Shown: positions 26,593 through 36,194 of the stretch, piece by piece
Position numbering within the stretch: the stretch's first letter is position 1
Layout: every line of letters begins with the position of its first letter
NCBI RefSeq assembly: GCF_009668025.1
Contig: NZ_WJXZ01000014.1
Span: 764,448 to 828,447 of the forward strand
DNA length: 64,000 nucleotides
Direction: 5' to 3'
DNA from: Larkinella terrae
GTDB lineage: Bacteria > Bacteroidota > Bacteroidia > Cytophagales > Spirosomataceae
Position numbers and translations under genes: made by a program
The notes under the pieces: generated by a model
What the model saw: only the letters and a program-made list of their open reading frames with translations
The model's database searches: none
What the model was told of the DNA's origin: nothing

Positions 26593-28143
26593 ATGATAAA
26601 TTTTAGAAAGACAGCAAAATGGGGGTGGTTGATCGGAATGTTGCAGGTAACGATTTGCGCGGCTCAGCCAGCCATTTTAACCACGACTCCACTTAAGAAA
26701 TACGTAACGTATTTTAATTCCATCGACGGTGAAGCCGTGAAAAACTACGTTCCGAACGAACAGGCGTTCGACTGGCTTTCCCGGAATATTCCGCTCTTCG
26801 ATTGCCCCGACTCGACGTTGCAAACCGTCTATTACTACCGTTGGTGGGCGTTTCGGAAACACCTGAAACAGACGCCCGAAGGCTTCCTTTTTACGGAATT
26901 TATCACAAAAGTCAACCACGCCGGGAAATACAATGCCGTCAGCAGTGCGCTGGGCCATCACATCTACGAAGGGCGCTGGCTGCACGATCCGCAATACATC
27001 GACGACTACATTGCGTTCTGGCTGTACGTCGATCCGAAGCACACGGCACCCCGGTTTCACGCGTTCAGCAGTTGGGTGGACGATGCGGTTTACAACCGGT
27101 TTCTGGTCAACCTGGACCATTCCTTCATCCGGAAAAATCTGACAGCTTTGGATGCTGATTACCGCAAGTGGCAGCAGGAGAGGCAGTTAGCGAGCGGTTT
27201 GTTCTGGCAATTCGACGTACGGGATGCGATGGAAGAATCCATCAGCGGTTCGCGAAAAGAGAAAAACCGACGCCCGACCATCAATAGTTACATGTACGGC
27301 AATGCCAAAGCGTTGGCAGAAATGGCGGTCATCGCTAAGAATGATACGCTGAAAAACCGCTACCGGAAGCTCGCAACGGAACTGAAAAAACTGACGCTGG
27401 ATAGCTTGTGGAGCGAGGATGCCCATTTTTTTGAAGTGAAATCCGGGAAAGGCGGTTTTGCGAATGCCCGCGAAGCCATCGGGTTTATTCCGTGGTACTT
27501 CAACCTGCCTGACGACAGACCGACGTATGCGCAGCAGTGGGATCAGTTGACCGATACGACCGGTTTTTCGGCGCCCTGGGGGATTACGACGGCCGAGCGT
27601 CGCCACCCGCTTTTTCGCACGCACGGGTCCGGTCACAGTTGCGAATGGGATGGTGCGGTCTGGCCGTTCGCGACGACTCAGACGTTGAAAGGCTTGTCGA
27701 ATCTGTTGACCAACTATCGGCATCAGGCAAGCATGACCAAGGCGGTTTTTTACGAGGAACTGCTGAAATACGCGCGTTCGCACACCATGAACGGAACGAT
27801 TTACCTGGGTGAATACCAGGACGAGAAAACCGGTGAATGGTTGAAAGGCGACAATCCACGCAGCAAATTCTACAACCACTCCGGTTTCGCCGATCTGATT
27901 ATCAGTGATTTAGTTGGATTGAAGCCCCGGGCCGACGACGTGCTGGACATTCGGCCGTTGGTTCCCGATCAGTGGGAGTGGTTTTGCCTGGACAATGTGA
28001 AATACCACGGCAAAATCCTGACGGTTCTGTACGACAAAACCGGCAAACACTACGGAAAAGGCAAAGGATTCCGGGTTTTTGCGAACGGAAAAGAAGTAAT
28101 TCGAACTGCAAGAGTGGAAGCGGTTTCCGGAAAAAGACTTTAG
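26593..28143 (+). CDS. MGH1-like (GH63/GH37-type) glycoside hydrolase
   Basis: 516 residues with signal peptide (LIGMLQVTICAAQ). The body is an (alpha/alpha)6 barrel: YYYRWWAFRKH, GHHIYEGRWLHDP, DVRDAMEESISGSR, PTINSYMYGNAKALAEMA and HSCEWDGAVWPFATTQTL. These resemble the glucosidase/trehalase clan (GH-G) and bacterial proteins annotated as MGH1-like. The Asp in DVRDAMEES and Glu in GEYQDEKTGEW are possible catalytic acids (inference). Divergent from the DUF5703 gene with only a short gap, so the promoters overlap. Likely periplasmic; substrate unknown. Confidence 0.75.
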   Translation: MINFRKTAKWGWLIGMLQVTICAAQPAILTTTPLKKYVTYFNSIDGEAVKNYVPNEQAFDWLSRNIPLFDCPDSTLQTVYYYRWWAFRKHLKQTPEGFLFTEFITKVNHAGKYNAVSSALGHHIYEGRWLHDPQYIDDYIAFWLYVDPKHTAPRFHAFSSWVDDAVYNRFLVNLDHSFIRKNLTALDADYRKWQQERQLASGLFWQFDVRDAMEESISGSRKEKNRRPTINSYMYGNAKALAEMAVIAKNDTLKNRYRKLATELKKLTLDSLWSEDAHFFEVKSGKGGFANAREAIGFIPWYFNLPDDRPTYAQQWDQLTDTTGFSAPWGITTAERRHPLFRTHGSGHSCEWDGAVWPFATTQTLKGLSNLLTNYRHQASMTKAVFYEELLKYARSHTMNGTIYLGEYQDEKTGEWLKGDNPRSKFYNHSGFADLIISDLVGLKPRADDVLDIRPLVPDQWEWFCLDNVKYHGKILTVLYDKTGKHYGKGKGFRVFANGKEVIRTARVEAVSGKRL

Positions 28144-28228
28144 AAACGGTTCTTTCTGTAAGTAGTCTAATCGAACATTTTAGAAGACTTTTGAGGCCCG
28201 GCTTTTACTGCATCTTGCTTGTGACTTA

Positions 28229-28260
28229 GTCAGATCGATCAGCCTGCCGATCGATCTGAC
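28229..28260. terminator. Hairpin between convergent glycosidase and P450 genes
   Basis: Perfect 12-bp arms (GTCAGATCGATC at 28229-28240 and its complement at 28249-28260) with an 8-nt loop. It lies between the glycosidase stop (28143) and the P450 stop (28299), consistent with a bidirectional terminator; the following T run is weak. Confidence 0.6.
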
Positions 28261-28298
28261 GTTTACAGCATTAGCCTGTTTTTTACTTGTGGACCTGC

Positions 28299-29546
28299 TC
28301 AAACTCGAATCGTTGGCAGTGTTCCAAAACCCCTCAACAACAAGTTCTTACGCTGGATTGCCCGGGGCAAATCCGCCCGCAGATCCGGAAATTGATGCAG
28401 TAATATCGGGAACGCCTGCATGGCCTGCATCCGGGCCAGGTTGGCGCCCAGACAAAAGTGTGAACCGTAGCCAAAGGCCAGGTGCTTGTTTTTCTGACGG
28501 GTGATATCCAGCCGATCCGCTCCTTCAAACTGGAGTTCGTCGCGGTTGGCCGAACCCAGACAGACGTAAATCTGCTCCCCGGCCCGAATGGTCTGGCCCG
28601 AAACGTCGACATCTTCCAGCGCAATCCGCGATGTAATCTGGACGGGGCTGTCGTATCGTAACATTTCCTCAACGGCCGGTTTCAGGAGTTCTGGTTGTTG
28701 ATGGAGCAGGGCGAGTTGATCCGGAAACGCCGTTAAAGCCGCAAAACCGTTCCCGATCAGGTTGCGGGTGGTTTCTTCGCCCGCTACAAACAGGTTGGCA
28801 ATCAGCGAGATCAGATCGTCGCGGTCGATGGGCTGGCCGTCGGCGCTTCGCTGGGCGAGTAGCTTCCCAATCATCGTATCGGCCGGTTTTTCTTGGTGGG
28901 CCGTAATGCAGTCGTCGATAAAAACCAGAAAATCGCTCGCGGCCTGATTGATTTCAATCATTTCGGCCTGCGTCAGCATCGGTTCAAAAATCGTGGCAAG
29001 TCGCTCACCCCAGTGCTTCAGTTCTTCAATATGGGATTCCGGAAAACCCATCAATTGCGAAATGACCCGAACGGGCAGCGGTTTGGCAAAATCATCGATG
29101 AGGTCAATGGTGGTCTTGGTGGCCAAATCGGCCGTCAGTTCCGCCAGAACCGCCTGCACACAGCCCGCGAAATTGAGCGATGGCCATATTTTCATCACCA
29201 TCTCCCGCGTTCGCCCGTGCATCGGGCGTCGCAGGTACAGCAGCCAGTTGTACGACGCCTGATACGTCGGGTACATTTCGATAGCGGAACTGTTGACTGT
29301 CAGGGTTTTATCCCGAAAATACGAAGGCATGTCGATGACATCGATTCGCTTGTCCATCAAAACCGTGCAGACATCGGCGTAGCGACTGACCACCCAGTCG
29401 CCGGTTTTAAGCTGATGAACCGGGTCCAGTTCGCGTAAATTCCGGTACATCGGGTAGGGATTGATTCGGTTGACCGGTGAAAACGGAGCCCAGAGGGTCG
29501 ACAACCCTTTGCCCATTAGCGTTCCTTGCGAAGCGGGTGCGTTCAT
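28299..29546 (-). CDS. Cytochrome P450
   Basis: 415 residues from ATG 29546; a GTG one codon upstream is also in frame. All P450 hallmarks are present: I-helix AGEETT (255-260), ExxR as E294-R297 and the heme loop FGYGSHFCLG with ligand Cys365. No membrane anchor, so it is a soluble class I-type enzyme needing a separate ferredoxin and reductase, neither of which is nearby. It overlaps the acyl carrier protein gene by one base (TGATG). By analogy to P450s acting on carrier-bound acyl chains, it probably oxidises an acyl-ACP made by the adjacent ligase (inference). Confidence 0.92.
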   Translation of the reverse strand: MNAPASQGTLMGKGLSTLWAPFSPVNRINPYPMYRNLRELDPVHQLKTGDWVVSRYADVCTVLMDKRIDVIDMPSYFRDKTLTVNSSAIEMYPTYQASYNWLLYLRRPMHGRTREMVMKIWPSLNFAGCVQAVLAELTADLATKTTIDLIDDFAKPLPVRVISQLMGFPESHIEELKHWGERLATIFEPMLTQAEMIEINQAASDFLVFIDDCITAHQEKPADTMIGKLLAQRSADGQPIDRDDLISLIANLFVAGEETTRNLIGNGFAALTAFPDQLALLHQQPELLKPAVEEMLRYDSPVQITSRIALEDVDVSGQTIRAGEQIYVCLGSANRDELQFEGADRLDITRQKNKHLAFGYGSHFCLGANLARMQAMQAFPILLHQFPDLRADLPRAIQRKNLLLRGFGTLPTIRV

Positions 29547-29818
29547 CACGACGGCGTTTGGGTGGGAAGATACTCATCAACTAACCAGTCGGACAAACTG
29601 GCGATATCGGGCATTTCCCAGAAAATAGACGGGTCAATAGCGGTGCCGAGCCAGGTTTCCAGGTCAACGGCTAAGGTAACAACGAAAACCGAGTCGAGCC
29701 GGAGCGAAGCAAACGGTTGGTTGACATCAATCTGCTCGGGAGCAATTTTAAGTTCAGTGGCAATTCGTTGAGTAAGCCAATTTTGGATGGCCACTGAAGA
29801 TGGATGGGAAACAGGCAT
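29546..29818 (-). CDS. Stand-alone acyl carrier protein
   Basis: 90 residues, the size of a discrete ACP/PCP. The phosphopantetheine attachment serine is Ser43 in RLDSVFV, a variant of the DSL motif (Leu to Val). The flanking helices and the acidic IDPSIFWEMPDIASLSDWL end are typical of carriers paired with fatty acyl-AMP ligases. It is coupled to the P450 and lies about 100 bp after the ligase stop. It should hold the acyl chain as a thioester during oxidation and transfer. Confidence 0.88.
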   Translation of the reverse strand: MPVSHPSSVAIQNWLTQRIATELKIAPEQIDVNQPFASLRLDSVFVVTLAVDLETWLGTAIDPSIFWEMPDIASLSDWLVDEYLPTQTPS

Positions 29819-29919
29819 TACAGCGTTATCGTTTTGGGTTATTGAAGTTTAGTTAAGATTTTAAAAATCAACTAGTTAAAAATATAGATATTCGTTGGTC
29901 TAAGCTGATCGGTCAACCA

Positions 29920-31671
29920 TCAGGATTGTTGTTCGCTGATCGGCAGCGAATCCCAGCGGTAATGTTCGGCCAGATTGTTTTCAAGGAAAGCCCGCTGGCA
30001 GGCCGACCGCTGAACTTTGCCGCTGGTTGTTTTAAACAAGCCGTTGGGCCGCAGTAAAACCACCGCGACGGGCGCCAGCGCATGCCGCAGGCCGATTTCC
30101 CGCAGAATCGCGTGCGCAATGTCCTGAACGGGCGCCGTCGGTAGAGCCACCCGTTTCAATTCATGAACGACGACGAGCTGTTCGCCTTCGCTGGTGTACA
30201 CCGAGAACGCGGCTCCGGCGTTGCTCGCCAGCGCTTCGTGACTTTGCTCAACGGTCAGTTCAATGTCCTGCGGATAATGATTCGTTCCCCGAATAATGAT
30301 TAAATCTTTGAGCCGACCGGTTACAAAAAGGCCTTCTTTTTCCCGAAAAAAACCGGCGTCTCCCGTTCGCAGAAAAGGCCCTTCGCCCGTGCTGGTATAG
30401 CCTTCAAACCAGTCGGCGGTCAGTTCGGGTTTGTTCCAGTAGCCCCGCGCCACGCTGGGGCCTTTACTCCAGATTTCGCCAATTTCACCTTCCGGACAAA
30501 CCCGACCGGTTTCCGGATCGACAATCCGGAGCACGCTGTCGTTCATCGGCCAGCCCGAGCTGACCAGCTCGCGGGTTCCCGGTGTTCCGGCAGGTCGGGT
30601 GATGATCCGGCCGTCGGTCAGGGCGTTGGCGTCGACGGTTTCGAGGAAAGGCTGACGGTCGCTGCGGCACATCGTCACGGCCAGCGTCGATTCGGCCAGG
30701 CCAAAGCAGGTAAACAGACTTTTGGGGCTAAAACCGCTGACTTCGAACGCTTCCGTAAACCGGTGGACGGTGCGGGCCCGAATGGGTTCGGCCGCGTTGT
30801 AAATGTGTTTGACCCGGTGTAAATCCAGCCCGGCCCGTTCTTCGGGTGTCGAGCGGTCAACGCAGAAATCAAAGATAAAATTAGGCGCACCGCCGTACGT
30901 ACCGCCGTATTTGTCGAAAGCCCGTAGCCAGCGAAGGGGTCGTTGCACGACGTGTACGGGATTGAGTAACACGGCTTTAAAACCGCAGTAAATGGGCTGC
31001 ATGATGCCGTCGATCAGCCCCATATCGTGGAACGACGGCAACCAGCAAACGGATACGCTCGACGCATCGTTCTGAAAAGCGTGTCGGATAAAGGCCGAAT
31101 TGGCCATGATGTTGGCGTGGGTCACCATCACGCCTTTGGGCTGGCTGGTCGAGCCGGAGGTGTATTGCAGCAGCGCCAGATCGTCGGGGGCGGGCAGGGG
31201 AAATTCCGGAGTTTCGGCGGTCGGAATCGTGTCGGTAATCAGCCAGTTCAGGGACTGAAACCACGAATCGTTACTGAAATTTTTCTGAAGGATTTCGTAG
31301 GTTTTGGCGGTCGTCATCCCGGTTTTAATTCCCGCATCTTCCACCAGATAACCAATTTTATTGGCCCCCCGGTTTTTACCCGGAACGGCAATCGGAACGG
31401 CGACCGTTCCGGCATATAAACACCCCAAAAAAGCTTCAATAAAATCGAGTCCCTGCGGATATACCAGTAAGAAAAGCGGACGCTCCGGCGATGGAGCCGG
31501 AGTGGATGAAAGATGGCTGGCAATGGTTCGGGCGCGAGCGTCTAACTGACTGTATCGGAGTATTTCTTCCTCATTTTCGCCGTCTTTTAAATAGACAAAT
31601 GCAGGTTGGTCGGGAGTGTGAGTGGCACGAAAACGAACGATTTCAACAATGGTCTTAAACGTTCCAACCAT
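29920..31671 (-). CDS. Fatty acyl-AMP ligase (FAAL-type adenylate-forming enzyme)
   Basis: About 583 residues from ATG 31671 (MVGTFKTIVEIVRFRATHTP). A longer frame to 31851 would overlap the ABC transporter gene and lacks homology-like sequence. The P-loop LQYTSGSTSQPKGVMVTH lies at 168-185; PSFHDMGLIDGIMQPIYCG is the FAAL-type motif. LRTGDAGFF and VTGRLKDLIIIRG complete the adenylation core. It activates a fatty acid as acyl-AMP and loads it on the carrier protein encoded next. The C-terminal catalytic Lys is seen in KTTSGKVQRSACQ. Cytoplasmic. Confidence 0.92.
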   Translation of the reverse strand: MVGTFKTIVEIVRFRATHTPDQPAFVYLKDGENEEEILRYSQLDARARTIASHLSSTPAPSPERPLFLLVYPQGLDFIEAFLGCLYAGTVAVPIAVPGKNRGANKIGYLVEDAGIKTGMTTAKTYEILQKNFSNDSWFQSLNWLITDTIPTAETPEFPLPAPDDLALLQYTSGSTSQPKGVMVTHANIMANSAFIRHAFQNDASSVSVCWLPSFHDMGLIDGIMQPIYCGFKAVLLNPVHVVQRPLRWLRAFDKYGGTYGGAPNFIFDFCVDRSTPEERAGLDLHRVKHIYNAAEPIRARTVHRFTEAFEVSGFSPKSLFTCFGLAESTLAVTMCRSDRQPFLETVDANALTDGRIITRPAGTPGTRELVSSGWPMNDSVLRIVDPETGRVCPEGEIGEIWSKGPSVARGYWNKPELTADWFEGYTSTGEGPFLRTGDAGFFREKEGLFVTGRLKDLIIIRGTNHYPQDIELTVEQSHEALASNAGAAFSVYTSEGEQLVVVHELKRVALPTAPVQDIAHAILREIGLRHALAPVAVVLLRPNGLFKTTSGKVQRSACQRAFLENNLAEHYRWDSLPISEQQS

Positions 31672-31802
31672 AATTATTAGGGTGAAATAAAGTTGAGCAG
31701 GTAACAATAGGTTAATGATAACAAACTTTTGGTTGCGATCACAGTATTGCTTTGTTAAATCCCGGACTAATTCCCGATAATTGTGTAAACGGCGATGAAA
31801 TA

Positions 31803-33596
31803 TTATCCTATTTCCGATTCTTCCGTTTTCTGAACTTTCTGGTGCTGCCACATTTCCTGAAAAACCGCACTTCGCTGCATCAGTTCCACAAAACTTCCTT
31901 CGTCGATCAGGTGGCCGTTGCGCAGGATGTAAATGTGGTCGAACATGGCCAGCAAATGCAGCCGGTGCATGGTGGACAGAATGGCTTTGTCGCGAAAACC
32001 GGCGAGCATATTCTGGTAAATTTCAAACTCGGTTTTTGAATCAACGCTGCTGGTGGGTTCGTCGAGCAGAATGATGTTGCTACTCCGGGCGGCCAACACG
32101 CCCCGCGCCAGTGCCAGCCGTTGTTTCTGCCCGCCCGACAGGTTGACGCCCTTCTCCTGAATATTGGTTTCCAAACCGTGGGGCAACTGGCCGATTACGT
32201 CCGTAAATCGCGCCATTTCGCAGGCTTGCTGCACATCGGCTTCGTCGAACGGCAGGCCCAGCGTGATGTTGTAAGCAATCGTGTTTTCGAAGATTTCCGG
32301 CTCCTGGGGCATGAGCGTCACCGTGTCGGCAATCAGGCTCAATTCCGGATAGCTTTCGCCGTCGACCCGGAGTTCCAGATTCGGTTCGGGTGTATATAAA
32401 CCGCGCAGGAGCGTGAGCAGAGTGCTTTTTCCGCTGCCACTTTCCCCGATCAGGGCAATGCGCTGCCCGCGCCGAATCCGAATACGCAGGTCGTATAAAC
32501 CGGCCCGCTGCGGTTTTTGGGAAGGACCGGTTTCCTGGTCGTGCCGGAAATTCAGACGGTTTATGTCGATGGTTTGCCAGTTTGCGGGTAGCGTTTCGGT
32601 GGCTTCGGGGCGGTGCTGCTGCGCATAGGCTTCGCCAATGCTGCGGGCGGTCTGGACGTCGGTGTTGTGCTGAACGATGTCGGTATATTGAAAAGCCACG
32701 TCGGTAAACACACTGCTGAATTTGTTGATGTAACCCAACAACGTTACCAGTCCGCCGATCAGGAAGACATCGCCGGGCACGTAATGCTGGTAGACGTAAC
32801 CGACGGTGATGACGCCGTACATCAGGGCAATCAACATACTGGCCGCAAACCACTTCCATTCGTTGATGCGGACGTGACGGCGGAACGGCGGGAGAATGGC
32901 CATGATTTTGCCCAACAGACTGGTTTCCATCTGCTTCTCCAGCCGGAGCGTAATCACGGTAATGATGTTGGAAAGGCTGTCGAAAAGCGTGGACGACACC
33001 TCGTGTTCGCGTTCGTTGGACTCATCGACGGCTTTGATGAACGGTTTATCGAATTTGAGAATCACCCAGATGGTCAGCGCGCCGAGCAAAACGCCGATAC
33101 TGCCAAAAATGGGCGAAAAATAAACCATAGCTGCGAACGAAAACACGCATTTCGAAATGGTATGCAGGTACAGAAAACCGCTCTGAAAGAAATCCTTGAG
33201 GGCGTCGTTGGCCTTGCGAATCCGGTTGATGGTCGCACCGCTGTGGTGATCTTTGTGCCAGCTCACCGGCAGATTAAGCGTCTGGTGGTACAGTTCCGTC
33301 AGAAAATTGCGGCTGAGCGAAAACGCCAGTTCACGCTCCAGAATGCGGGCGGGTCCGTGAAAAACCCATTCGCCCAGTTGAAGCCCCACATAGGCAGCAG
33401 CATACCACAGGACAACGGACGTAACCGGGGCGTCTTTTTGCTGAATGGCCCCGACGAACCAGCCAAACAGCAGCGGCTCCATCGCCGAAACGACGTTGGC
33501 CAGAATGAACAGAAAATAAACCAGTAAAAACCGCCGTTTTTCGTGACGGGCGTAATGCCAGGCCGTGCGGAGCAGAGCCAGGTAAGGATTTTGCAT
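31803..33596 (-). CDS. ABC transporter, fused permease and ATPase (exporter type)
   Basis: 597 residues: a six-helix transmembrane domain (about 1-340) and ATPase (about 360-590). The Walker A GESGSGKST is near residue 385, signature LSGGQKQR near 480 and Walker B IILLDEPTSS near 510, all intact. It is a type IV (MsbA/LmrA-like) homodimer or half of a heterodimer. It lies in the P450/ACP/FAAL cluster, so it may export the product or a lipid precursor (inference). No second half-transporter is nearby. Confidence 0.9.
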   Translation of the reverse strand: MQNPYLALLRTAWHYARHEKRRFLLVYFLFILANVVSAMEPLLFGWFVGAIQQKDAPVTSVVLWYAAAYVGLQLGEWVFHGPARILERELAFSLSRNFLTELYHQTLNLPVSWHKDHHSGATINRIRKANDALKDFFQSGFLYLHTISKCVFSFAAMVYFSPIFGSIGVLLGALTIWVILKFDKPFIKAVDESNEREHEVSSTLFDSLSNIITVITLRLEKQMETSLLGKIMAILPPFRRHVRINEWKWFAASMLIALMYGVITVGYVYQHYVPGDVFLIGGLVTLLGYINKFSSVFTDVAFQYTDIVQHNTDVQTARSIGEAYAQQHRPEATETLPANWQTIDINRLNFRHDQETGPSQKPQRAGLYDLRIRIRRGQRIALIGESGSGKSTLLTLLRGLYTPEPNLELRVDGESYPELSLIADTVTLMPQEPEIFENTIAYNITLGLPFDEADVQQACEMARFTDVIGQLPHGLETNIQEKGVNLSGGQKQRLALARGVLAARSSNIILLDEPTSSVDSKTEFEIYQNMLAGFRDKAILSTMHRLHLLAMFDHIYILRNGHLIDEGSFVELMQRSAVFQEMWQHQKVQKTEESEIG

Positions 33597-33698
33597 GAAT
33601 GGTAGTTCGTTACGACGAATCGTAAGTAAAACGACAAAATACGCGCCAGAAAGTCATTTTTACTAGTATCGATGCACGTAACGAGGCCATTGGGCTGT

Positions 33699-35927
33699 CT
33701 AATGCACTTGTTGACTCTGGCCAGTCAGCTCTTTTTTCTCGGAATCGGTAAACAAAGATGCCCAATAATGCCAGACAATTTCCTGGATCTTGGGGGCTGA
33801 TAGACAACCTTTTCCCGATTTAAGCTCTTCCTGAAGACGTAGTTTGTCCTGCGGGTGTTGTTTGTGACCAAACGAGTGATTATAAGCCTGCTGTAATTTT
33901 TGCCGGCAATTTTCCAAAGCTTCCGCCGATTGGTCGAGTGTATAGCGGTGGCCCCAGTAGCAACCCGATTCAAAATGAATAAGCCGATAATGATCTTTCC
34001 GGGGGCGGGGTTCCCGACCGGGCTGGAGGTTCAATTCTATAATGCGGTTATAGTCACCATTGATGTAGCTCATCAGGAAAGGGTGCGAATTCTCAAGTTG
34101 TATATAGCGTTCGCTGTCGATATGAATCATGGAATAAGAACCGGTGTGGAAGGTGTCGGTCGGAATCAAAACCTCGGTCAAGGCAATCAGCCCACGGTCG
34201 GTTCTGGTCATCGAAATGCCATAGGCTCGCTGAATCTTATTCCGTGGAGTCATGTGAACCATGAACAGGTAGGTGTCGAGCCAGTCGATTGCCAGCCGTT
34301 TCTGAATGGTAAGTCGCAGGCAGGCACTGCCATCGTAATGCGCATCACCCGTTAGGATATGGCCATCGCTGGAAACCACGGAAACACTGCCGCCGGATGA
34401 AATCCGGATGGGTGTCTGAACGATAAAATATTCGTAGTTAGGATTGGCGTCCGACCCGTGATTTTCTTTGCGCAGCGAATAGCTGAACCAGTTGCCAACG
34501 TAATTAACAACGGAAGCGCCCCGACTCGACTTGTCATCCAGGTATTCGTTGATGATTGGCCCATCGGTGACGGTTTTGTGGGATTTCCCAATAAAAAATG
34601 GCCGGGCATCCTGCTCTTCGATCAATTGCTGGGCCTGAGCCGTCGCATTGACCAGAGAGATGCTGCTTACTTTAATCTCCGCACTGTCTAACTTTAACCA
34701 TAACCGGCCACTGATAAGCTGGAATTCGGCGGAAAGCCCACTGAAACAGCCGTAGAGTGTTCCATTTTCGTCCAGTCGGGCCTGAATTACGAATTGGTAC
34801 CGGTAGTAGTATTCTTCCGGTGAGTTGGAGCCGGCGTTATTTTGCTTCTTTTCCTGGATAAAATCAAACGAGCCCATCAGGAAGCCCACATTCAGCCATT
34901 TAAAATGACCAATGTAAGGCCGGGCGTTATCATGATCCATTTCCATTTCCGCCCGGCCATTTTTTTCAATGATCAACTTAAATTGTTCAAGCGTTTGACT
35001 GGACGACCGAACCAGCATTCCCCGGTAGGTACCCGCAAACCGCGTGAGTTGTTCCGCATTGAATTCCCTGGGGTAGGTCTTATTCTGAACCAGAAAGGTA
35101 TCCCGGACAATCCAGCGCTGCTGCGCCAGGGCGTAATAGATTTTATCCGGAATCTCAACCTCCGAGGCTTTCGTGGTCAGGAGTTGAATCGCTTCTGCTT
35201 CCGTTTTGCGTTCCATAATGAATAACCCGCCGGCCGGAATGTTGGTCGACCGCTCGACCGTCACATAATTTCCGGCAAATACATTTCGTTTTGATCGGTT
35301 ACCCGTTCCGACCAATAGCGACATTTGCAGAAAGACCGGGCGCGACGAACCGCCCGCCGGGACGTCGTGCAGGTTGATAAACAAATTTTTACCCCCGGGG
35401 TAGTCAAGAACGGGACCCTGCATATGGTAGTGTGCGATCTCGCCATAATCCTGATTGTTGATGTATAAATCCGCCTTCTTCCAGTCGTCACTCATACGCA
35501 TGTAACCGATGCCCGCCGTTGCTACCCGCCAGTAGTAAAGCGCAAAATACTCGTCGGCGCTGCCTTCGGGCTTAAAATCAGGATTGGCCAGAATCCAGCC
35601 TTCCGTGGGGTCCGAGACGGGGACGTTTTCCCTGTTCCGGCTGACTTTAAAAGGATATTTGGTTTCGGCGATCTCGCACCATTTTTTGAATTTGGCGATG
35701 ATTTCATCGGCCCGGTTCTGAGTTGCCGAATTCAGACCCTCACTGTACTCGGGTTTTATCTCTCTTCGGAAATTATTATAGGACAAATCCTTAACGCATA
35801 TTTTATCAAAGATCTCAGAGTCGGTGGGGGTTTGCTTTACTTTTTGAGCTTTTATCTTTTGTCTAAATTCAGCGGCAATGGTAATCCATAGTTTTGCTTC
35901 TGCAATGCTTTTTAGGCGGTCAGTCAT
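33699..35927 (-). CDS. Unknown 742-residue protein with two similar beta-rich domains
   Basis: I do not recognise a family. There is no signal peptide or membrane segment, so it is predicted cytoplasmic. Residues 1-90 are helical and charged (SIAEAKLWITIAAEFRQKI). Two later parts look related: residues about 300-430 (FAGTYRGMLVRSSSQ ... YGCFSGLSAEFQLISGRLWL) and about 480-610 (YVGNWFSYSLRKEN ... YGISMTRTDRGLIALTEVL), each a lipocalin-sized strand-rich barrel. The C-terminus is helical and Lys/Gln-rich. It is the first gene of the minus-strand cluster that leads to the ABC transporter, FAAL, ACP and P450, with a 102-bp gap. Confidence 0.75.
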   Translation of the reverse strand: MTDRLKSIAEAKLWITIAAEFRQKIKAQKVKQTPTDSEIFDKICVKDLSYNNFRREIKPEYSEGLNSATQNRADEIIAKFKKWCEIAETKYPFKVSRNRENVPVSDPTEGWILANPDFKPEGSADEYFALYYWRVATAGIGYMRMSDDWKKADLYINNQDYGEIAHYHMQGPVLDYPGGKNLFINLHDVPAGGSSRPVFLQMSLLVGTGNRSKRNVFAGNYVTVERSTNIPAGGLFIMERKTEAEAIQLLTTKASEVEIPDKIYYALAQQRWIVRDTFLVQNKTYPREFNAEQLTRFAGTYRGMLVRSSSQTLEQFKLIIEKNGRAEMEMDHDNARPYIGHFKWLNVGFLMGSFDFIQEKKQNNAGSNSPEEYYYRYQFVIQARLDENGTLYGCFSGLSAEFQLISGRLWLKLDSAEIKVSSISLVNATAQAQQLIEEQDARPFFIGKSHKTVTDGPIINEYLDDKSSRGASVVNYVGNWFSYSLRKENHGSDANPNYEYFIVQTPIRISSGGSVSVVSSDGHILTGDAHYDGSACLRLTIQKRLAIDWLDTYLFMVHMTPRNKIQRAYGISMTRTDRGLIALTEVLIPTDTFHTGSYSMIHIDSERYIQLENSHPFLMSYINGDYNRIIELNLQPGREPRPRKDHYRLIHFESGCYWGHRYTLDQSAEALENCRQKLQQAYNHSFGHKQHPQDKLRLQEELKSGKGCLSAPKIQEIVWHYWASLFTDSEKKELTGQSQQVH

Positions 35928-36194
35928 TATAATAAGTTGGTTTAGAGATAGGATGAGTTGTATTTAGAAGGCAAAAAATAGTGACAAATGTTGACATGCT
36001 CAAAATTTGTTCAGTCTGCCCCGTAAAATGTCCAGATCCGGGGATAAATGTCAGATAAGCCAATTTGGTTTTTTTGCCATTGTTCAAAATATTGTTCGGT
36101 TGTTTTTGTGAATTTTATCTTAAATCTTTGAAATAAGTAAAGGTTAACCTGTTTTTGTTTGTCGTTTTAACTCTAACTTTTTCCCGACAAAATC
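35928..36194. promoter_or_regulatory. AT-rich divergent intergenic region
   Basis: A 267-bp spacer between divergent genes. It should contain promoters for the unknown 742-aa gene/P450 cluster and for the small membrane protein gene. Many A/T runs are seen, but no exact TAnnTTTG with a properly spaced TTTG was found. Confidence 0.35.

Noticed and set aside
31671-31851. N-terminal extension of the FAAL gene to 31851
   Set aside because: It would overlap the ABC transporter gene and encodes no FAAL-like sequence; ATG 31671 starts at the normal FAAL N-terminus.
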